A stretch of 64,000 nt of DNA from Streptomyces curacoi. GTDB taxonomy: Bacteria > Actinomycetota > Actinomycetes > Streptomycetales > Streptomycetaceae. Made by a program: the position numbers and the translations under genes. The stretch is taken from contig NZ_KQ947984.1 of the NCBI RefSeq assembly GCF_001513975.1, positions 558,001-622,000 of the forward strand, given 5' to 3'. The notes under the pieces were generated by a model. That model was not told the origin of the DNA, did no database searches, and saw nothing but the letters and a program-made list of their open reading frames with translations. Shown one piece after another: positions 56,323 through 64,000 of this stretch (position 1 is the stretch's first letter; the number at the start of each line of letters is the position of its first letter).

Positions 56323-59322
56323 TCACGCCCCGTAGAACAGCTCCTCCACCACGCCCCGAGCCCGACGCGCGGTACGCCGGTAGGCGTCGAGCATGTCGCC
56401 CACGTGACCGGGCCCGTACCCCAGGTACCGCCCCACCGCCGCGAGCTCCCGCCCGTCGGACGGGAAGGTGTCCCCGGCCCGCCCCCGCACCAGCATCACC
56501 GCGTTGCGCACCCGCGTCGCCAGCACCCACGCCTCGTCCAGGATCGCCGCCTCCTCGGCCGGGATGAGCCCGGCCGCACAGGCGGCGGCGAGGGCCTCCC
56601 GCGTCCGTGTGGTCCGCAGGCCCGGCTCCGCCCAGCCGTGCCGGAGCTGCAGCAGCTGGACCGTCCACTCGACGTCGGACAGACCGCCGGGCCCCAGCTT
56701 GGTGTGCAGCTTCGGGTCGGCGCCGCGCGGCAGGCGCTCGGACTCCATACGGGCCTTCAGGCGCCGGATCTCCCGCACGGCGTCCTCGCCGAGGCCCTCG
56801 GCGGGATACCGCAGCGGGTCGACCAGCTCGATGAAACGGCGGCCCAGATCCTCGTCCCCCGCGACCGGCTCGGCCCGCAGCAGTGCGTGCGACTCCCAGA
56901 CCAGGGACCAGCGGCGGTAGTAGGCCGCGTACGACTTCAGTGTGCGCACCAGCGGCCCCGACTTGCCCTCCGGGCGCAGACCGGCGTCGATCAGCAGGGG
57001 CGGGTCCGAACTCGGGATCTGCAGCAGCCGGCGCATCTCCTCGACCACCCGGTTCGCGGCCGCCGCGGCCTCCTGCTCGTCCGCCCCCTCGCGCGGCTCG
57101 TGCACGAAGAGGACGTCCGCGTCGCTGCCGTAGCCCAGCTCGTGCCCGCCGAAGCGCCCCATGCCGATGATCGCGAACCGGGTGGGCAGAGTCTCCCCCC
57201 AGCCGTCCCGCACCACCGCCCGCAAGGTCCCCGCGAGGGTCGCCGCCGTCAGGTCGGACACCGCCGCGCCGACCCGGTCGACCAGGGCGCCCTGGTCGGC
57301 CTCGGCCGGCTTCGTCTCGGTGCCGTAGGAGTCGACGATGTCGGCGGCGGCCGTACGGAAAAGCTCCCGTCGCCGCACGCCACGCGCCGCCGTGACCGCC
57401 TGTACGGCACCGTCCGCGCGCCGCACCGCGGCGAGGATCTCCTGCTCCAGGTGCCCGCGCGAGCGCGGCTCCAGACCGCTGCCGCCGTCGCCGTCACCGA
57501 GCAGCGCCACCGCCTCCGGTGCCCGCATCAGCAGATCGGGGGCGAGACGGCCCGCCGACAGGACACGGGCGAGGTTCTCGGCCGCGGCGCCCTCGTCCCG
57601 CAACAGCCGCAGATACCAAGGGGTCTTGCCGAGCGCGTCCGACACCTTGCGGAAGTTCAGCAGGCCCGCGTCCGGGTCCGCGGAGTCCGCGAACCAGCCC
57701 AACAGGACGGGCAGCAGGGTGCGTTGGATGGCCGCCTTGCGGGTGACGCCGGAGGCCAGTGCCTCCAGGTGGCGCAGGGCGGAGGCCGGGTCGGCGTAGC
57801 CGAGCGCGACCAGCCGTTCCCGCGCCGCCTCCGCGCTCAACCGTGCCTCGCCGGGGGCGAGTTGGGCGACCGCGTCGAGCAGCGGGCGGTAGAAGAGCTT
57901 CTCGTGCAGCCGCCGTACGACGCTCGCGTGCCGTTTCCACTCGCGGTTCAGCTCGGCGACCGGGTCGGCGCGCAGGCCGAGGGAGCGGCCGATGCGGCGC
58001 AGGTCGGCCTCGTCCTCGGGAACCAGGTGCGTGCGCCGCAGCCGGTAGAGCTGGATGCGGTGCTCCATGGAGCGCAGGAAGCGGTAGGCGGCGTCGAGTT
58101 GGGCGGCGTCGGCGCGGCCGACGTAGCCTCCGGCGGCGAGGGCCTGGAGGGCGTTCAGCGTGGTCCCGCTCCGCAGCGACGCGTCGGCCCGCCCGTGCAC
58201 CAACTGCAGCAGCTGTACGGCGAACTCGACGTCCCGGAGACCGCCCGGGCCCAGCTTGAGCTGCCGGTCGAGTTCGGCGACGGGGATGTTCTCCACCACC
58301 CGGCGGCGCATCTTCTGCACGTCGGCGACGAAGTTCTCCCGCTCGGCGGCCTTCCAGACCAGGGGCTCCAGCGCGGCGACGTACTCCTCGCCCAGCTCGA
58401 TGTCGCCCGCCACCGGGCGGGCCTTGAGCAGCGCCTGGAACTCCCAGGTCTTGGCCCAGCGCTGGTAGTAGGCGAGGTGGCTGCTGAGCGTGCGCACCAG
58501 GGGGCCGTTGCGGCCCTCGGGGCGCAGATTGGCGTCGACCGGCCAGATCGAGCCCTCGACGGTGGTCTCGGAGCAGATCCGCATCATGTGCGAGGCGAGC
58601 TTGGTGGCCGACCTGAGCGCCTTGCCCTCGTCGGCGCCTTCGACGGCCTCCCCGACGAAGATGACGTCGACGTCGGAGACGTAGTTGAGCTCGTGGCCCC
58701 CGCACTTGCCCATGGCGATGACGGCGAGCCGGCACAGGGCGGCGTCCTCCGGCGCGGCGGCGCGGGCGATGGCGAGGGCGGCGCGCAGGGTCGCGGTGGC
58801 GAGGTCGGCGAGCTCGGCGGCCGTCTGGGCCACGTCGGTGGTGCCGCAGACGTCGCGCGCGGCGATCGACAGCAGGCAGCGCCGGTAGGCGACGCGCAGG
58901 GACACCGGGTCGGTGGCCTCGGCGAGGCCCCGCTCGAACTCCTCCACCTCCGGGTGCAGGTCCTGCGGCTCGTACCTGACCAGGGCCTGCCAGTCGCCGG
59001 CGTGCCTGGCGAGGTGGTCGGCGAGCGCGGCCGAGGCACCGAGCACGCCGAGCAGCCGGTCGCGCAGGGGCTTGGCCGCTATCACCGTGTCGAGCAGTTG
59101 CCGCTGGGTGACGGGGTCGGGCTGGGCTTCGAGCAGCCGTACGAGGCCGTGCAGGGCCAGGTCCGGGTCGGCGGTGGCGCCCAGGGCCTCCAGCAGCACC
59201 GGGTCGTTCCTGATCGGGGCGAGCTCGACGCTGTCCAGGAGCCGCTCGGCGGCCGACGCGTCGGTGAATCCGTGCCGCAGCAGCCGTGTGAAGGTACTGC
59301 TCCTGCGCCCCGGCCCCGTCAT
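56323..59322 (-). CDS. glnE: Bifunctional glutamine synthetase adenylyltransferase/deadenylase GlnE
   Basis: GlnE adds AMP to, and removes it from, Tyr397 of GlnA, matching glutamine synthesis to nitrogen supply. The 999-residue length is normal. Two nucleotidyltransferase domains are clear: GKCGGHELNYVSDVDVIFVG (about 212-231; removal domain in the family) and GRFGGHELGYGSDADVLFVH (about 727-746; addition domain), each followed by DANLRPEGRNGPLVRTL or DAGLRPEGKSGPLVRTL and a helical domain. Its target GlnA is at 11268 and a GlnA-like protein follows at the right edge. It is divergent from a PPOX-family gene. Confidence 0.97.
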   Translation of the reverse strand: MTGPGRRSSTFTRLLRHGFTDASAAERLLDSVELAPIRNDPVLLEALGATADPDLALHGLVRLLEAQPDPVTQRQLLDTVIAAKPLRDRLLGVLGASAALADHLARHAGDWQALVRYEPQDLHPEVEEFERGLAEATDPVSLRVAYRRCLLSIAARDVCGTTDVAQTAAELADLATATLRAALAIARAAAPEDAALCRLAVIAMGKCGGHELNYVSDVDVIFVGEAVEGADEGKALRSATKLASHMMRICSETTVEGSIWPVDANLRPEGRNGPLVRTLSSHLAYYQRWAKTWEFQALLKARPVAGDIELGEEYVAALEPLVWKAAERENFVADVQKMRRRVVENIPVAELDRQLKLGPGGLRDVEFAVQLLQLVHGRADASLRSGTTLNALQALAAGGYVGRADAAQLDAAYRFLRSMEHRIQLYRLRRTHLVPEDEADLRRIGRSLGLRADPVAELNREWKRHASVVRRLHEKLFYRPLLDAVAQLAPGEARLSAEAARERLVALGYADPASALRHLEALASGVTRKAAIQRTLLPVLLGWFADSADPDAGLLNFRKVSDALGKTPWYLRLLRDEGAAAENLARVLSAGRLAPDLLMRAPEAVALLGDGDGGSGLEPRSRGHLEQEILAAVRRADGAVQAVTAARGVRRRELFRTAAADIVDSYGTETKPAEADQGALVDRVGAAVSDLTAATLAGTLRAVVRDGWGETLPTRFAIIGMGRFGGHELGYGSDADVLFVHEPREGADEQEAAAAANRVVEEMRRLLQIPSSDPPLLIDAGLRPEGKSGPLVRTLKSYAAYYRRWSLVWESHALLRAEPVAGDEDLGRRFIELVDPLRYPAEGLGEDAVREIRRLKARMESERLPRGADPKLHTKLGPGGLSDVEWTVQLLQLRHGWAEPGLRTTRTREALAAACAAGLIPAEEAAILDEAWVLATRVRNAVMLVRGRAGDTFPSDGRELAAVGRYLGYGPGHVGDMLDAYRRTARRARGVVEELFYGA

Positions 59323-59449
59323 CTTCGGCCTCCCGTCCGATCAAGGTCGTACGCGATCGAGCCTAACCGCAGTACCTGGGAGTGGCCCCGATGAGTTCCG
59401 GTGGCCCGCGCGGTCTGCCTTGTGGAGCGACACGTCTGGAGGGCGTCCG

Positions 59450-59995
59450 ATGACCGAGAAGCAACCGCAGACCCGGCTGGATGCGCGCTACAGCGACGAG
59501 CGGGCCACCGCGACCCCCTGGGCCGAGGCTGAGAAACTGCTGGCCGGGGCGGAGCTGTTCTGGATCTCGACGGTACGACCGGACGGGCGGCCGCATGTGA
59601 CCCCGCTGCCGGCGGTGTGGTCGGAGGACGCGCTGCATTTCTGCACGGGCCCGGAGGAGCGCAAGGCGAGGAACCTGGCGGAGAACCCGAACGTCGTGCT
59701 GACGACCGGCACGAACACCTGGAACCAGGGCTTCGACCTCGTGGTCGAGGGCGAGGCGGTGCGGATCACCGACGACGCCCGGCTGCGCGAGCTGGCCGCC
59801 GCGTGGGAGGCGAAGTACGGCAGTTTCTGGCACTTCGAGGTACGGGAGGGGTATTTCCACCACGGTCCGGGACGGGCTGCCGTCTTTTCGGTGGCACCGC
59901 GCACGGTTTTCGGCTTCGGTAAGGGAGAACCGTTCAGCCAGACCCGTTGGCGTTTCACCTTGGAGGATCAGCAATGGACTTCACGCTCGAAGTGA
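59450..59995 (+). CDS. Pyridoxamine 5'-phosphate oxidase family protein
   Basis: The 181-residue protein has the split-barrel flavin fold: FWISTVRPDGRPHVTPLPAVW, CTGPEERKARNLAENPNVVL and a C-terminal TRWRFT. These proteins bind FMN or F420; without more, the reaction is unknown. GGAGG lies eight bases before the ATG. The stop overlaps the start of the VOC gene by 22 bp, so the two are translated together. Confidence 0.86.
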   Translation: MTEKQPQTRLDARYSDERATATPWAEAEKLLAGAELFWISTVRPDGRPHVTPLPAVWSEDALHFCTGPEERKARNLAENPNVVLTTGTNTWNQGFDLVVEGEAVRITDDARLRELAAAWEAKYGSFWHFEVREGYFHHGPGRAAVFSVAPRTVFGFGKGEPFSQTRWRFTLEDQQWTSRSK

Positions 59996-60423
59996 TCCCG
60001 CTGCCCGTGAGCGACATCGACCGGGCCCGCGACTTCTACCGGGACAAGGTCGGTTTCCACGTCGACATCGACCAGGAGGTCATGCCGGGCATGCGGATCG
60101 TCCAGCTGACGCCTCCGGGCTCGGGCTGTTCGATCGCCCTCGGCGACAGCATCTGGGACATGGCCCAGGGCGAGACCAAACCCGAGCCCGGCTCCTACCA
60201 GGGCCTCCAGCTCTGCGTCGCCGACATCAAGGCGGCCCGTGCGGAGCTGGTCGAGCGCGGCCTCGACGTCTCGGAGCCGGTCCAGTACTCCCCCGACGAC
60301 GGCGCCACCTTCATGTACTTCAAGGACCCCGACGGCAACGGCTGGTCCGTCCAGGAGTACCGGCGCAGGAGTGAGGAGCCGCTCCACCGGCTCCTGTCGG
60401 AGCAGGCGGCGCGGCGGGACTGA
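59974..60423 (+). CDS. VOC/glyoxalase superfamily protein
   Basis: The 149-residue protein has two beta-alpha-beta-beta-beta halves: TLEVIPLPVSDIDRARDFYR and LQLCVADIKAARAELVERG, ending FKDPDGNGWSVQEY. The metal-ligand pattern is incomplete by eye. It may be a glyoxalase-like or resistance-type binding protein. GGAGGATC precedes the ATG at 59974, inside the end of the PPOX gene. Confidence 0.86.
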   Translation: MDFTLEVIPLPVSDIDRARDFYRDKVGFHVDIDQEVMPGMRIVQLTPPGSGCSIALGDSIWDMAQGETKPEPGSYQGLQLCVADIKAARAELVERGLDVSEPVQYSPDDGATFMYFKDPDGNGWSVQEYRRRSEEPLHRLLSEQAARRD

Positions 60424-60426
60424 TCA

Positions 60427-60906
60427 TCAGGTACGCCCGCTCTGTGTGAAGGGGCACCCTTGCAACCGCCGGTGCCACCACCGCAGCCGCCGGTCGGCGA
60501 GCGGATCCGGCAGGGTACGGGCGCGGTACTCCGCGTCCAGCGCGGCGACGGTCCGCGCCAGCTCGGCACGGTCCCGCGGGGGCAGGTTCCGCAGGACGGT
60601 GCCGAGCACGTCGCGAGCGTGCCGGACGTCCCGGAGGGAACAGCCGCGGCAGCCGCAGTCGTCGCCGTACGGATAGCGCGGCTTACGCCCCGCGGGCCTC
60701 AGAAAAGCCTCGTATCTCCGCAGGGCATGGTCGGTGACGCCGGGGAAGACGAAGTAGTCGGCCGAGAGCGCCTCATGGCGGTGTACGGCGAGGCTGGTAC
60801 GGGCGGAGAGCCCGTGGATGCGGTCCGGGGCGGGCGTGTCCCACCAGCGCGCCCCCTGTCGAAGCCACTGCGCGGCGCGCAGCGAACCGGGCCGCCTACG
60901 CGGCAT
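60427..60906 (-). CDS. Hypothetical protein with a Cys-x-Cys-x-x-Cys motif (159 aa)
   Basis: This basic, mostly helical protein contains DDCGCRGCSLRDVRHARDVL (about 81-100), which may bind metal, and a helical C-terminal half (RDRAELARTVAALDAEYRAR, DRRLRWWHRRLQ). I do not recognise the family with certainty. Third-position GC is high and the start ATG at 60906 begins MPRRRPGS. Its stop is only three bases from the VOC gene stop. Confidence 0.75.
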   Translation of the reverse strand: MPRRRPGSLRAAQWLRQGARWWDTPAPDRIHGLSARTSLAVHRHEALSADYFVFPGVTDHALRRYEAFLRPAGRKPRYPYGDDCGCRGCSLRDVRHARDVLGTVLRNLPPRDRAELARTVAALDAEYRARTLPDPLADRRLRWWHRRLQGCPFTQSGRT

Positions 60907-61041
60907 CGGCCTTTCGTGATGGCGAGTTCATGAGGATCAGTATGCCGCCGTGCGCCCTGGGTGCTGGGTAGGCCGGGAGGCGAGTCGTTCAGGCATTCGA
61001 TTCTAAGGGCTGTGCCGTAAGTGTGGTTGCGGACAGCCACT

Positions 61042-61107
61042 GTGACTGAGCACTCCAATTGGCCCTTTCGCGCTTGAGTCGGCCCCGCTGAGCGTCGGAG
61101 TTGCCCC
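61042..61107 (-). repeat. Three 21-bp iterons, left arm of an inverted pair
   Basis: On the minus strand three units of exactly 21 bp (61087-61107, 61066-61086, 61045-61065) each begin GGGG(C)C-A/G-ACTC-like. The outermost continues as GGGCCAATTGGAGTGCTCAGTCAC. The matching right arm is at 62058-62123. The surrounding stretch from 60907 to the gene at 61370 holds no other gene; a strong GGAAGGAGG at about 61145 is not followed by a usable start. Confidence 0.75.
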
Positions 61108-61369
61108 GCAGGGCGACGGCCGTGAGCCTGACCGGGGATTTCACGGAAGGAGGTACGAGTCAGCGCTCGCAATGTAGGAGGTCACGGGCTCCCCACAGTG
61201 TGGTGCGCAATGTGCGTGCGTCCGAGTACGGTCCCGTACCGTCCACCATCGGCGCGTCATACGGCCTCTTACGGGTGACGGAAAAGCGTTTCGCCAGGGC
61301 ATCCATGTCTGGTGGCATCGCACGGAGGGGAGGGCGCGGACACAGGCACCTGCTGTGAGAGGACTGGCA

Positions 61370-61924
61370 GTGAGCGATCCGTGTGTGAGCAGATCCGAAT
61401 CGTCGTACCGGGACGTGCAGGAGGCGGCCTTCCGGCGGGTGTGCGACGCCATGGGCAGTCACGATCTGGATGCCTTGGTGTCCGTCTACACCGAGGACGT
61501 CCACTTTGTGGACAAGACGCTCCGGTGGGACCTGCACGGCCGTGACGAGCTCCGTGACCACTTCGGACTCTGGTTCGCCGCCACCTCCAGGCTGGGCATG
61601 TCCGCTCTGGACAGAGTCCATGCTGCGGGCCGGGCCGCCTTTCTGTGGCGCACCTTCGGAACCGTTCTCTCCGGCCAGCGGTTCGACGTCCCAGGAACAA
61701 GCCTGTTCACCTTCACCGCCGCCGGACAGATCAGTCACGAGACCGTGCAGTGGAACCTCGCAGACCTGCCTGACCAGGCCGCAAGGGACATGGGCCTGCG
61801 TCCCGCTGCCGCCTCCGAACTGTTCGTTGCGCCGGTGGCCAATGGACGGGGCACGGAGGCGGCGAGGCTGGTGGAGCGCCACCGGGCTCGACGAAAGGGC
61901 ATCCCGGAACACCATCAGGGGTAA
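61370..61924 (+). CDS. SnoaL/NTF2-like protein
   Basis: The 184-residue protein has an NTF2-like cone fold: EAAFRRVCDAMGSHDLDALV, YTEDVHFVDKTLRWDLHGRD, ELRDHFGLWFAATSRLG, TSLFTFTAAGQISHETVQWN. Members include SnoaL cyclases, dehydratases and stress-linked proteins; no specific reaction can be assigned. GTG 61370 is preferred over GTG 61355 because GAGAGGA lies just before it. It is the only gene inside the 1.1-kb segment bounded by inverted iterons. Confidence 0.82.
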   Translation: MSDPCVSRSESSYRDVQEAAFRRVCDAMGSHDLDALVSVYTEDVHFVDKTLRWDLHGRDELRDHFGLWFAATSRLGMSALDRVHAAGRAAFLWRTFGTVLSGQRFDVPGTSLFTFTAAGQISHETVQWNLADLPDQAARDMGLRPAAASELFVAPVANGRGTEAARLVERHRARRKGIPEHHQG

Positions 61925-62057
61925 GCCCGCCGGGCGCGGCCCTGCACGTGCGGGTAGTCGACGGTGATGCCGCCTCGCCGCGTCCCCGAACACTCGGCTC
62001 GGCATCCGAGGCCGGGCCATTGCCCTTCTCCCTGGCCAACTCGTCTGCTGACCCATT

Positions 62058-62123
62058 GGGCCAACCGCAGCACTCAACCGGGCCAACTCAGCCGCTCAGG
62101 GGCCAACTCAAGTGCTCGGTCAC
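62058..62123 (+). repeat. Three iterons, right arm of an inverted pair
   Basis: GGGCCAAC-type units start at 62058, 62080 and 62100, the last reading GGGCCAACTCAAGTGCTCGG followed by TCAC. This outer unit matches the outer left unit (61042-61065) in inverse orientation at 20 of 24 positions. The remaining bases from 61925 to 62136 carry no gene. Confidence 0.75.
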
Positions 62124-62136
62124 AGCCACGGCCTCA

Positions 62137-62409
62137 TCAGTTGCTCAGGTTCCTCCACAGATGCCGCTCCTCCAGGGTCCCGAACCGCACGTCGCCGCGT
62201 TCGAGGTCGACGAGGATGGGCCAGCAGTCCAACAGCTGCTCCCTCACGTCACGCGAAGCGAGGTACTGCACAGAGTTGTAAGGCACGATCAGGAGGCCGT
62301 TGTGCTCGCGGACTCGTTCCATGTCTATGGCAAGAGGAGGCTCGTCATCGCGCTGGCTGTCGGCGAGAAACGCCACTGCGAGCTGTAGAGCGTCGTCCTG
62401 CTTCATCAT
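62137..62409 (-). CDS. YrhB domain (immunity protein 35-like) protein
   Basis: The 90-residue protein has the YrhB/Imm35 pattern: MMKQDDALQLAVAFLADSQR, PPLAIDMERVREHNGLLIVP, YNSVQYLASRDVREQLLDCW and ILVDLERGDVRFGT. Such proteins are often immunity partners of polymorphic toxins, but no toxin gene is in sight here. GGAG five bases before ATG 62409 sets the start. The frame stays open to 62712, but that extension is antisense to a transposase remnant and is not real. Confidence 0.78.
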   Translation of the reverse strand: MMKQDDALQLAVAFLADSQRDDEPPLAIDMERVREHNGLLIVPYNSVQYLASRDVREQLLDCWPILVDLERGDVRFGTLEERHLWRNLSN

Positions 62410-62451
62410 TCGTCTCCAGTCCGTAGGCCAACCACCAGGTCGTCCTCGTAA

Positions 62452-62661
62452 GAGCTCTCCGGCGCGAAGGCCGCCGTCGGTAAGACGACAGTGATCGCGG
62501 ATGACGGCTACCGGGGCACCGGCCGTGTCATCCCGCACCGCCGCGAACGCGGCCAGGCCGAACTCCCGGCCCGGATCCGAGACTGCCGGCCAAAAGGCGA
62601 CAGCGCCCAACACGCCATGCTCGGATTCGCCCGCCTCCGCAACCTCGTCCTCAGCGGCTGA
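62452..62661 (+). pseudogene. IS5-like transposase remnant, 3' end with internal deletion
   Basis: The plus frame reads TTVIADDGYRGTGRVIPHRR, then ERGQAELPARIRDCRPKGDS, then AQHAMLGFARLRNLVLSG and a stop at 62659. The first and last parts match the C-terminal region of Streptomyces IS5-type DDE transposases (GYxGTG, then CRxKGDxxHHAMLGIARLHNL). The segment that normally links them, about 20-25 residues including the RARVEH helix with the final catalytic Glu, is missing. A stop at 62449 cuts it off upstream, so it is dead. Confidence 0.75.
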
Positions 62662-62870
62662 CCGAGAAGCGAGACGAGCGAGCAGACGACCAACAGGCAC
62701 GTCTCCGATCACTTACGGGACAGCACTTAGGAGCAGGCTGCCCGCGCCCCACAGTGATCCGGCTCGGACGGCCCAGAGACCACCCAGGGCCAGTGACGGG
62801 TGTTCGGGGCCGACATCTCGGCCGTCGGCCCCAACCGCCGAGTCAGCAGAAACGCTGCTCTGGCCTGCCC

Positions 62871-64000
62871 CTACAGCACCGGCAGATTCTTCCGCAGCTC
62901 GAACGCGGTGACCTCGCTGCGGTACTCCTCCCACTCCTGCCGCTTGTTGCGCAGGAAGAAGTCGAAGACGTGCTCGCCCAGCGTCTCGGCGACGAGGTCG
63001 CTGCGTTCCATCAGGGTCAGGGCCTCGCCGAGGTTCTGTGGCAGCGGCTCGATGCCCATGGCGCGGCGCTCGGCGTCGGAGAGCGCCCACACGTCGTCCT
63101 CGGCGCCCGGAGGCAGCTCGTAGCCCTCCTCGATGCCCTTGAGGCCGGCGGCGAGCAGGACGGCGTAGGCGAGGTAGGGGTTGGCGCCCGAGTCCAGCGA
63201 ACGGACCTCGACGCGGGCCGAACCGGTCTTGCCGGGCTTGTACATCGGGACGCGGACCAGGGCCGAGCGGTTGTTGTGGCCCCAGCAGATGTACGAGGGG
63301 GCCTCGCCGCCGGCGCCGGCGGTGCGCTCGGTGCCGCCCCAGATGCGCTTGTAGGAGTTGACCCACTGGTTGGTGACCGCGGAGATCTCCGCCGCGTGCC
63401 GCAGCAGGCCCGCGATGAAGGAGCGGCCGACCTTGGAGAGCTGGTACTCGGCGCCGGACTCGTAGAAGGCGTTGCGGTCGCCCTCGAAGAGCGACAGGTG
63501 GGTGTGCATGCCGCTGCCCGGGTGCTCGGAGAAGGGCTTGGGCATGAAGGTCGCCTGGACGCCCTGCTCCAGCGCGACCTGCTTCATGACCAGGCGGAAC
63601 GTCATGATGTTGTCAGCCGTGGAGAGCGCGTCGGCGTAGCGCAGGTCGATCTCCTGCTGGCCGGGCGCGCCCTCGTGGTGGGAGAACTCCACCGAGATGC
63701 CCATCGACTCCAGCATGGTGATCGCCTGGCGGCGGAAGTCCATGCCGATGTTCTGGGGGGTGTGGTCGAAGTAGCCGGAGTTGTCGGCCGGGGTCGGGCG
63801 GGAGCCGTCGAGGGGCCTGTCCTTCAGCAGGAAGAACTCGATCTCCGGGTGGGTGTAGAAGGTGAAGCCCAGGTCGGAGGTGCGGGCCAGGGCGCGCTTG
63901 AGGACGTAGCGCGGGTCGGCGAAGGACGGGGAGCCGTCCGGCATGAGGATGTCGCAGAACATGCGGGCGGTGCCGGGGGCCTCGGCGCGCCAGGGCAGGA
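62871..64000 (-). CDS. glnA2: GlnA2-like glutamine synthetase family protein, N-terminus beyond window
   Basis: The 376 visible residues are the C-terminal four-fifths of a class I-type glutamine synthetase: FYTHPEIEFFLLKD, VEFSHHEGAPGQQEIDLRYA, FMPKPFSEHPGSGMHTHLSL and RVEVRSLDSGANPYLAYAVL. By position and sequence it corresponds to GlnA2 of S. coelicolor, reported as a gamma-glutamylpolyamine synthetase. The place of the adenylylated Tyr is Trp (DDVWALSD against KDLYELAP in GlnA), so GlnE cannot modify it there. The 209 bp between the transposase remnant and this stop (62662-62870) hold no gene. Confidence 0.93.
   Translation of the reverse strand, partial: LPWRAEAPGTARMFCDILMPDGSPSFADPRYVLKRALARTSDLGFTFYTHPEIEFFLLKDRPLDGSRPTPADNSGYFDHTPQNIGMDFRRQAITMLESMGISVEFSHHEGAPGQQEIDLRYADALSTADNIMTFRLVMKQVALEQGVQATFMPKPFSEHPGSGMHTHLSLFEGDRNAFYESGAEYQLSKVGRSFIAGLLRHAAEISAVTNQWVNSYKRIWGGTERTAGAGGEAPSYICWGHNNRSALVRVPMYKPGKTGSARVEVRSLDSGANPYLAYAVLLAAGLKGIEEGYELPPGAEDDVWALSDAERRAMGIEPLPQNLGEALTLMERSDLVAETLGEHVFDFFLRNKRQEWEEYRSEVTAFELRKNLPVL

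Noticed and set aside
56404-59394. A 996-codon open frame on the plus strand opposite glnE
   Set aside because: Same reason: antisense to a gene with two clear nucleotidyltransferase domains; composition is not protein-like.
61140-61175. Very strong Shine-Dalgarno-like GGAAGGAGG at about 61145
   Set aside because: The nearest ATG is followed at once by a stop codon and no plausible coding frame begins at the right distance.
62410-62712. N-terminal extension of the Imm35-like gene to 62712
   Set aside because: It runs antisense to a transposase remnant and a proper GGAG site supports the start at 62409.

Overview
The window is chromosomal DNA from a Streptomyces or a close relative. Almost every gene has G or C at the third codon position, several genes start with GTG or TTG, and the gene set is typical of the genus: class I and class II glutamine synthetases, MalR/MalEFG with AglA, GlnE, an NsdA-type HTH-TPR regulator and DUF1996 and DUF4191 proteins. 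As far as I remember the S. coelicolor chromosome, the order lipB-lipA-glnA-glnII-pulA-mal-glnE-glnA2 matches its SCO219x-SCO224x region. That comparison is from memory, not from an alignment.

Layout. 1-1.2 kb is a degenerate 36-bp repeat region with no clear gene. 1.3-7.1 kb holds a membrane serine protease, a GNAT acetyltransferase, an SDR-type epimerase, an FAD oxidoreductase and an NsdA-like regulator. 7.35-9.2 kb is lipB-lipA (lipoate synthesis). 9.5-12.7 kb has a small conserved protein, DUF4191, RDD and glnA. 12.8-21.2 kb is housekeeping and stress genes (isochorismatase-like and GlxA-like regulator, HtpX, PspAB, ArsC-like). 21.75-22.8 kb is glnII. 23-35.5 kb carries regulators (a winged-helix protein behind a Cys-Cys-Arg leader peptide, a histidine kinase with response regulator), secreted proteins, a sigma-like membrane protein, and a di-iron enzyme/ferredoxin-reductase/TetR group. 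35.5-37.6 kb has a tautomerase and a receiver-PP2C phosphatase.

37.7-55 kb is a polysaccharide block: a fused alpha-amylase/pullulanase, a GH30-GH62 operon behind a perfect CebR-type operator, a secreted alpha-amylase, aglA, malG, malF, malE and the divergent malR. CTTGC-type direct repeats lie in front of pulA, amlA and malE/malR, which suggests one maltodextrin regulon: extracellular starch cutting, MalEFG import, AglA hydrolysis. The GH30-GH62 pair appears to be an inserted hemicellulose unit under a different LacI-family repressor.

55-64 kb has a PAP2-type membrane enzyme, glnE, PPOX and VOC enzymes, then a disturbed accessory patch: a 1.1-kb segment bounded by inverted triplets of 21-bp iterons around an NTF2-like gene, a YrhB/Imm35 gene, and an internally deleted transposase remnant. 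The window ends inside glnA2.

Nitrogen theme. glnA and glnII each have a four-part GlnR box, glnE encodes the enzyme that adenylylates GlnA, and GlnA here has Tyr397. The GlnA2-like protein has Trp where that Tyr would be. No rRNA or CRISPR array was seen, and I recognised no tRNA by eye.
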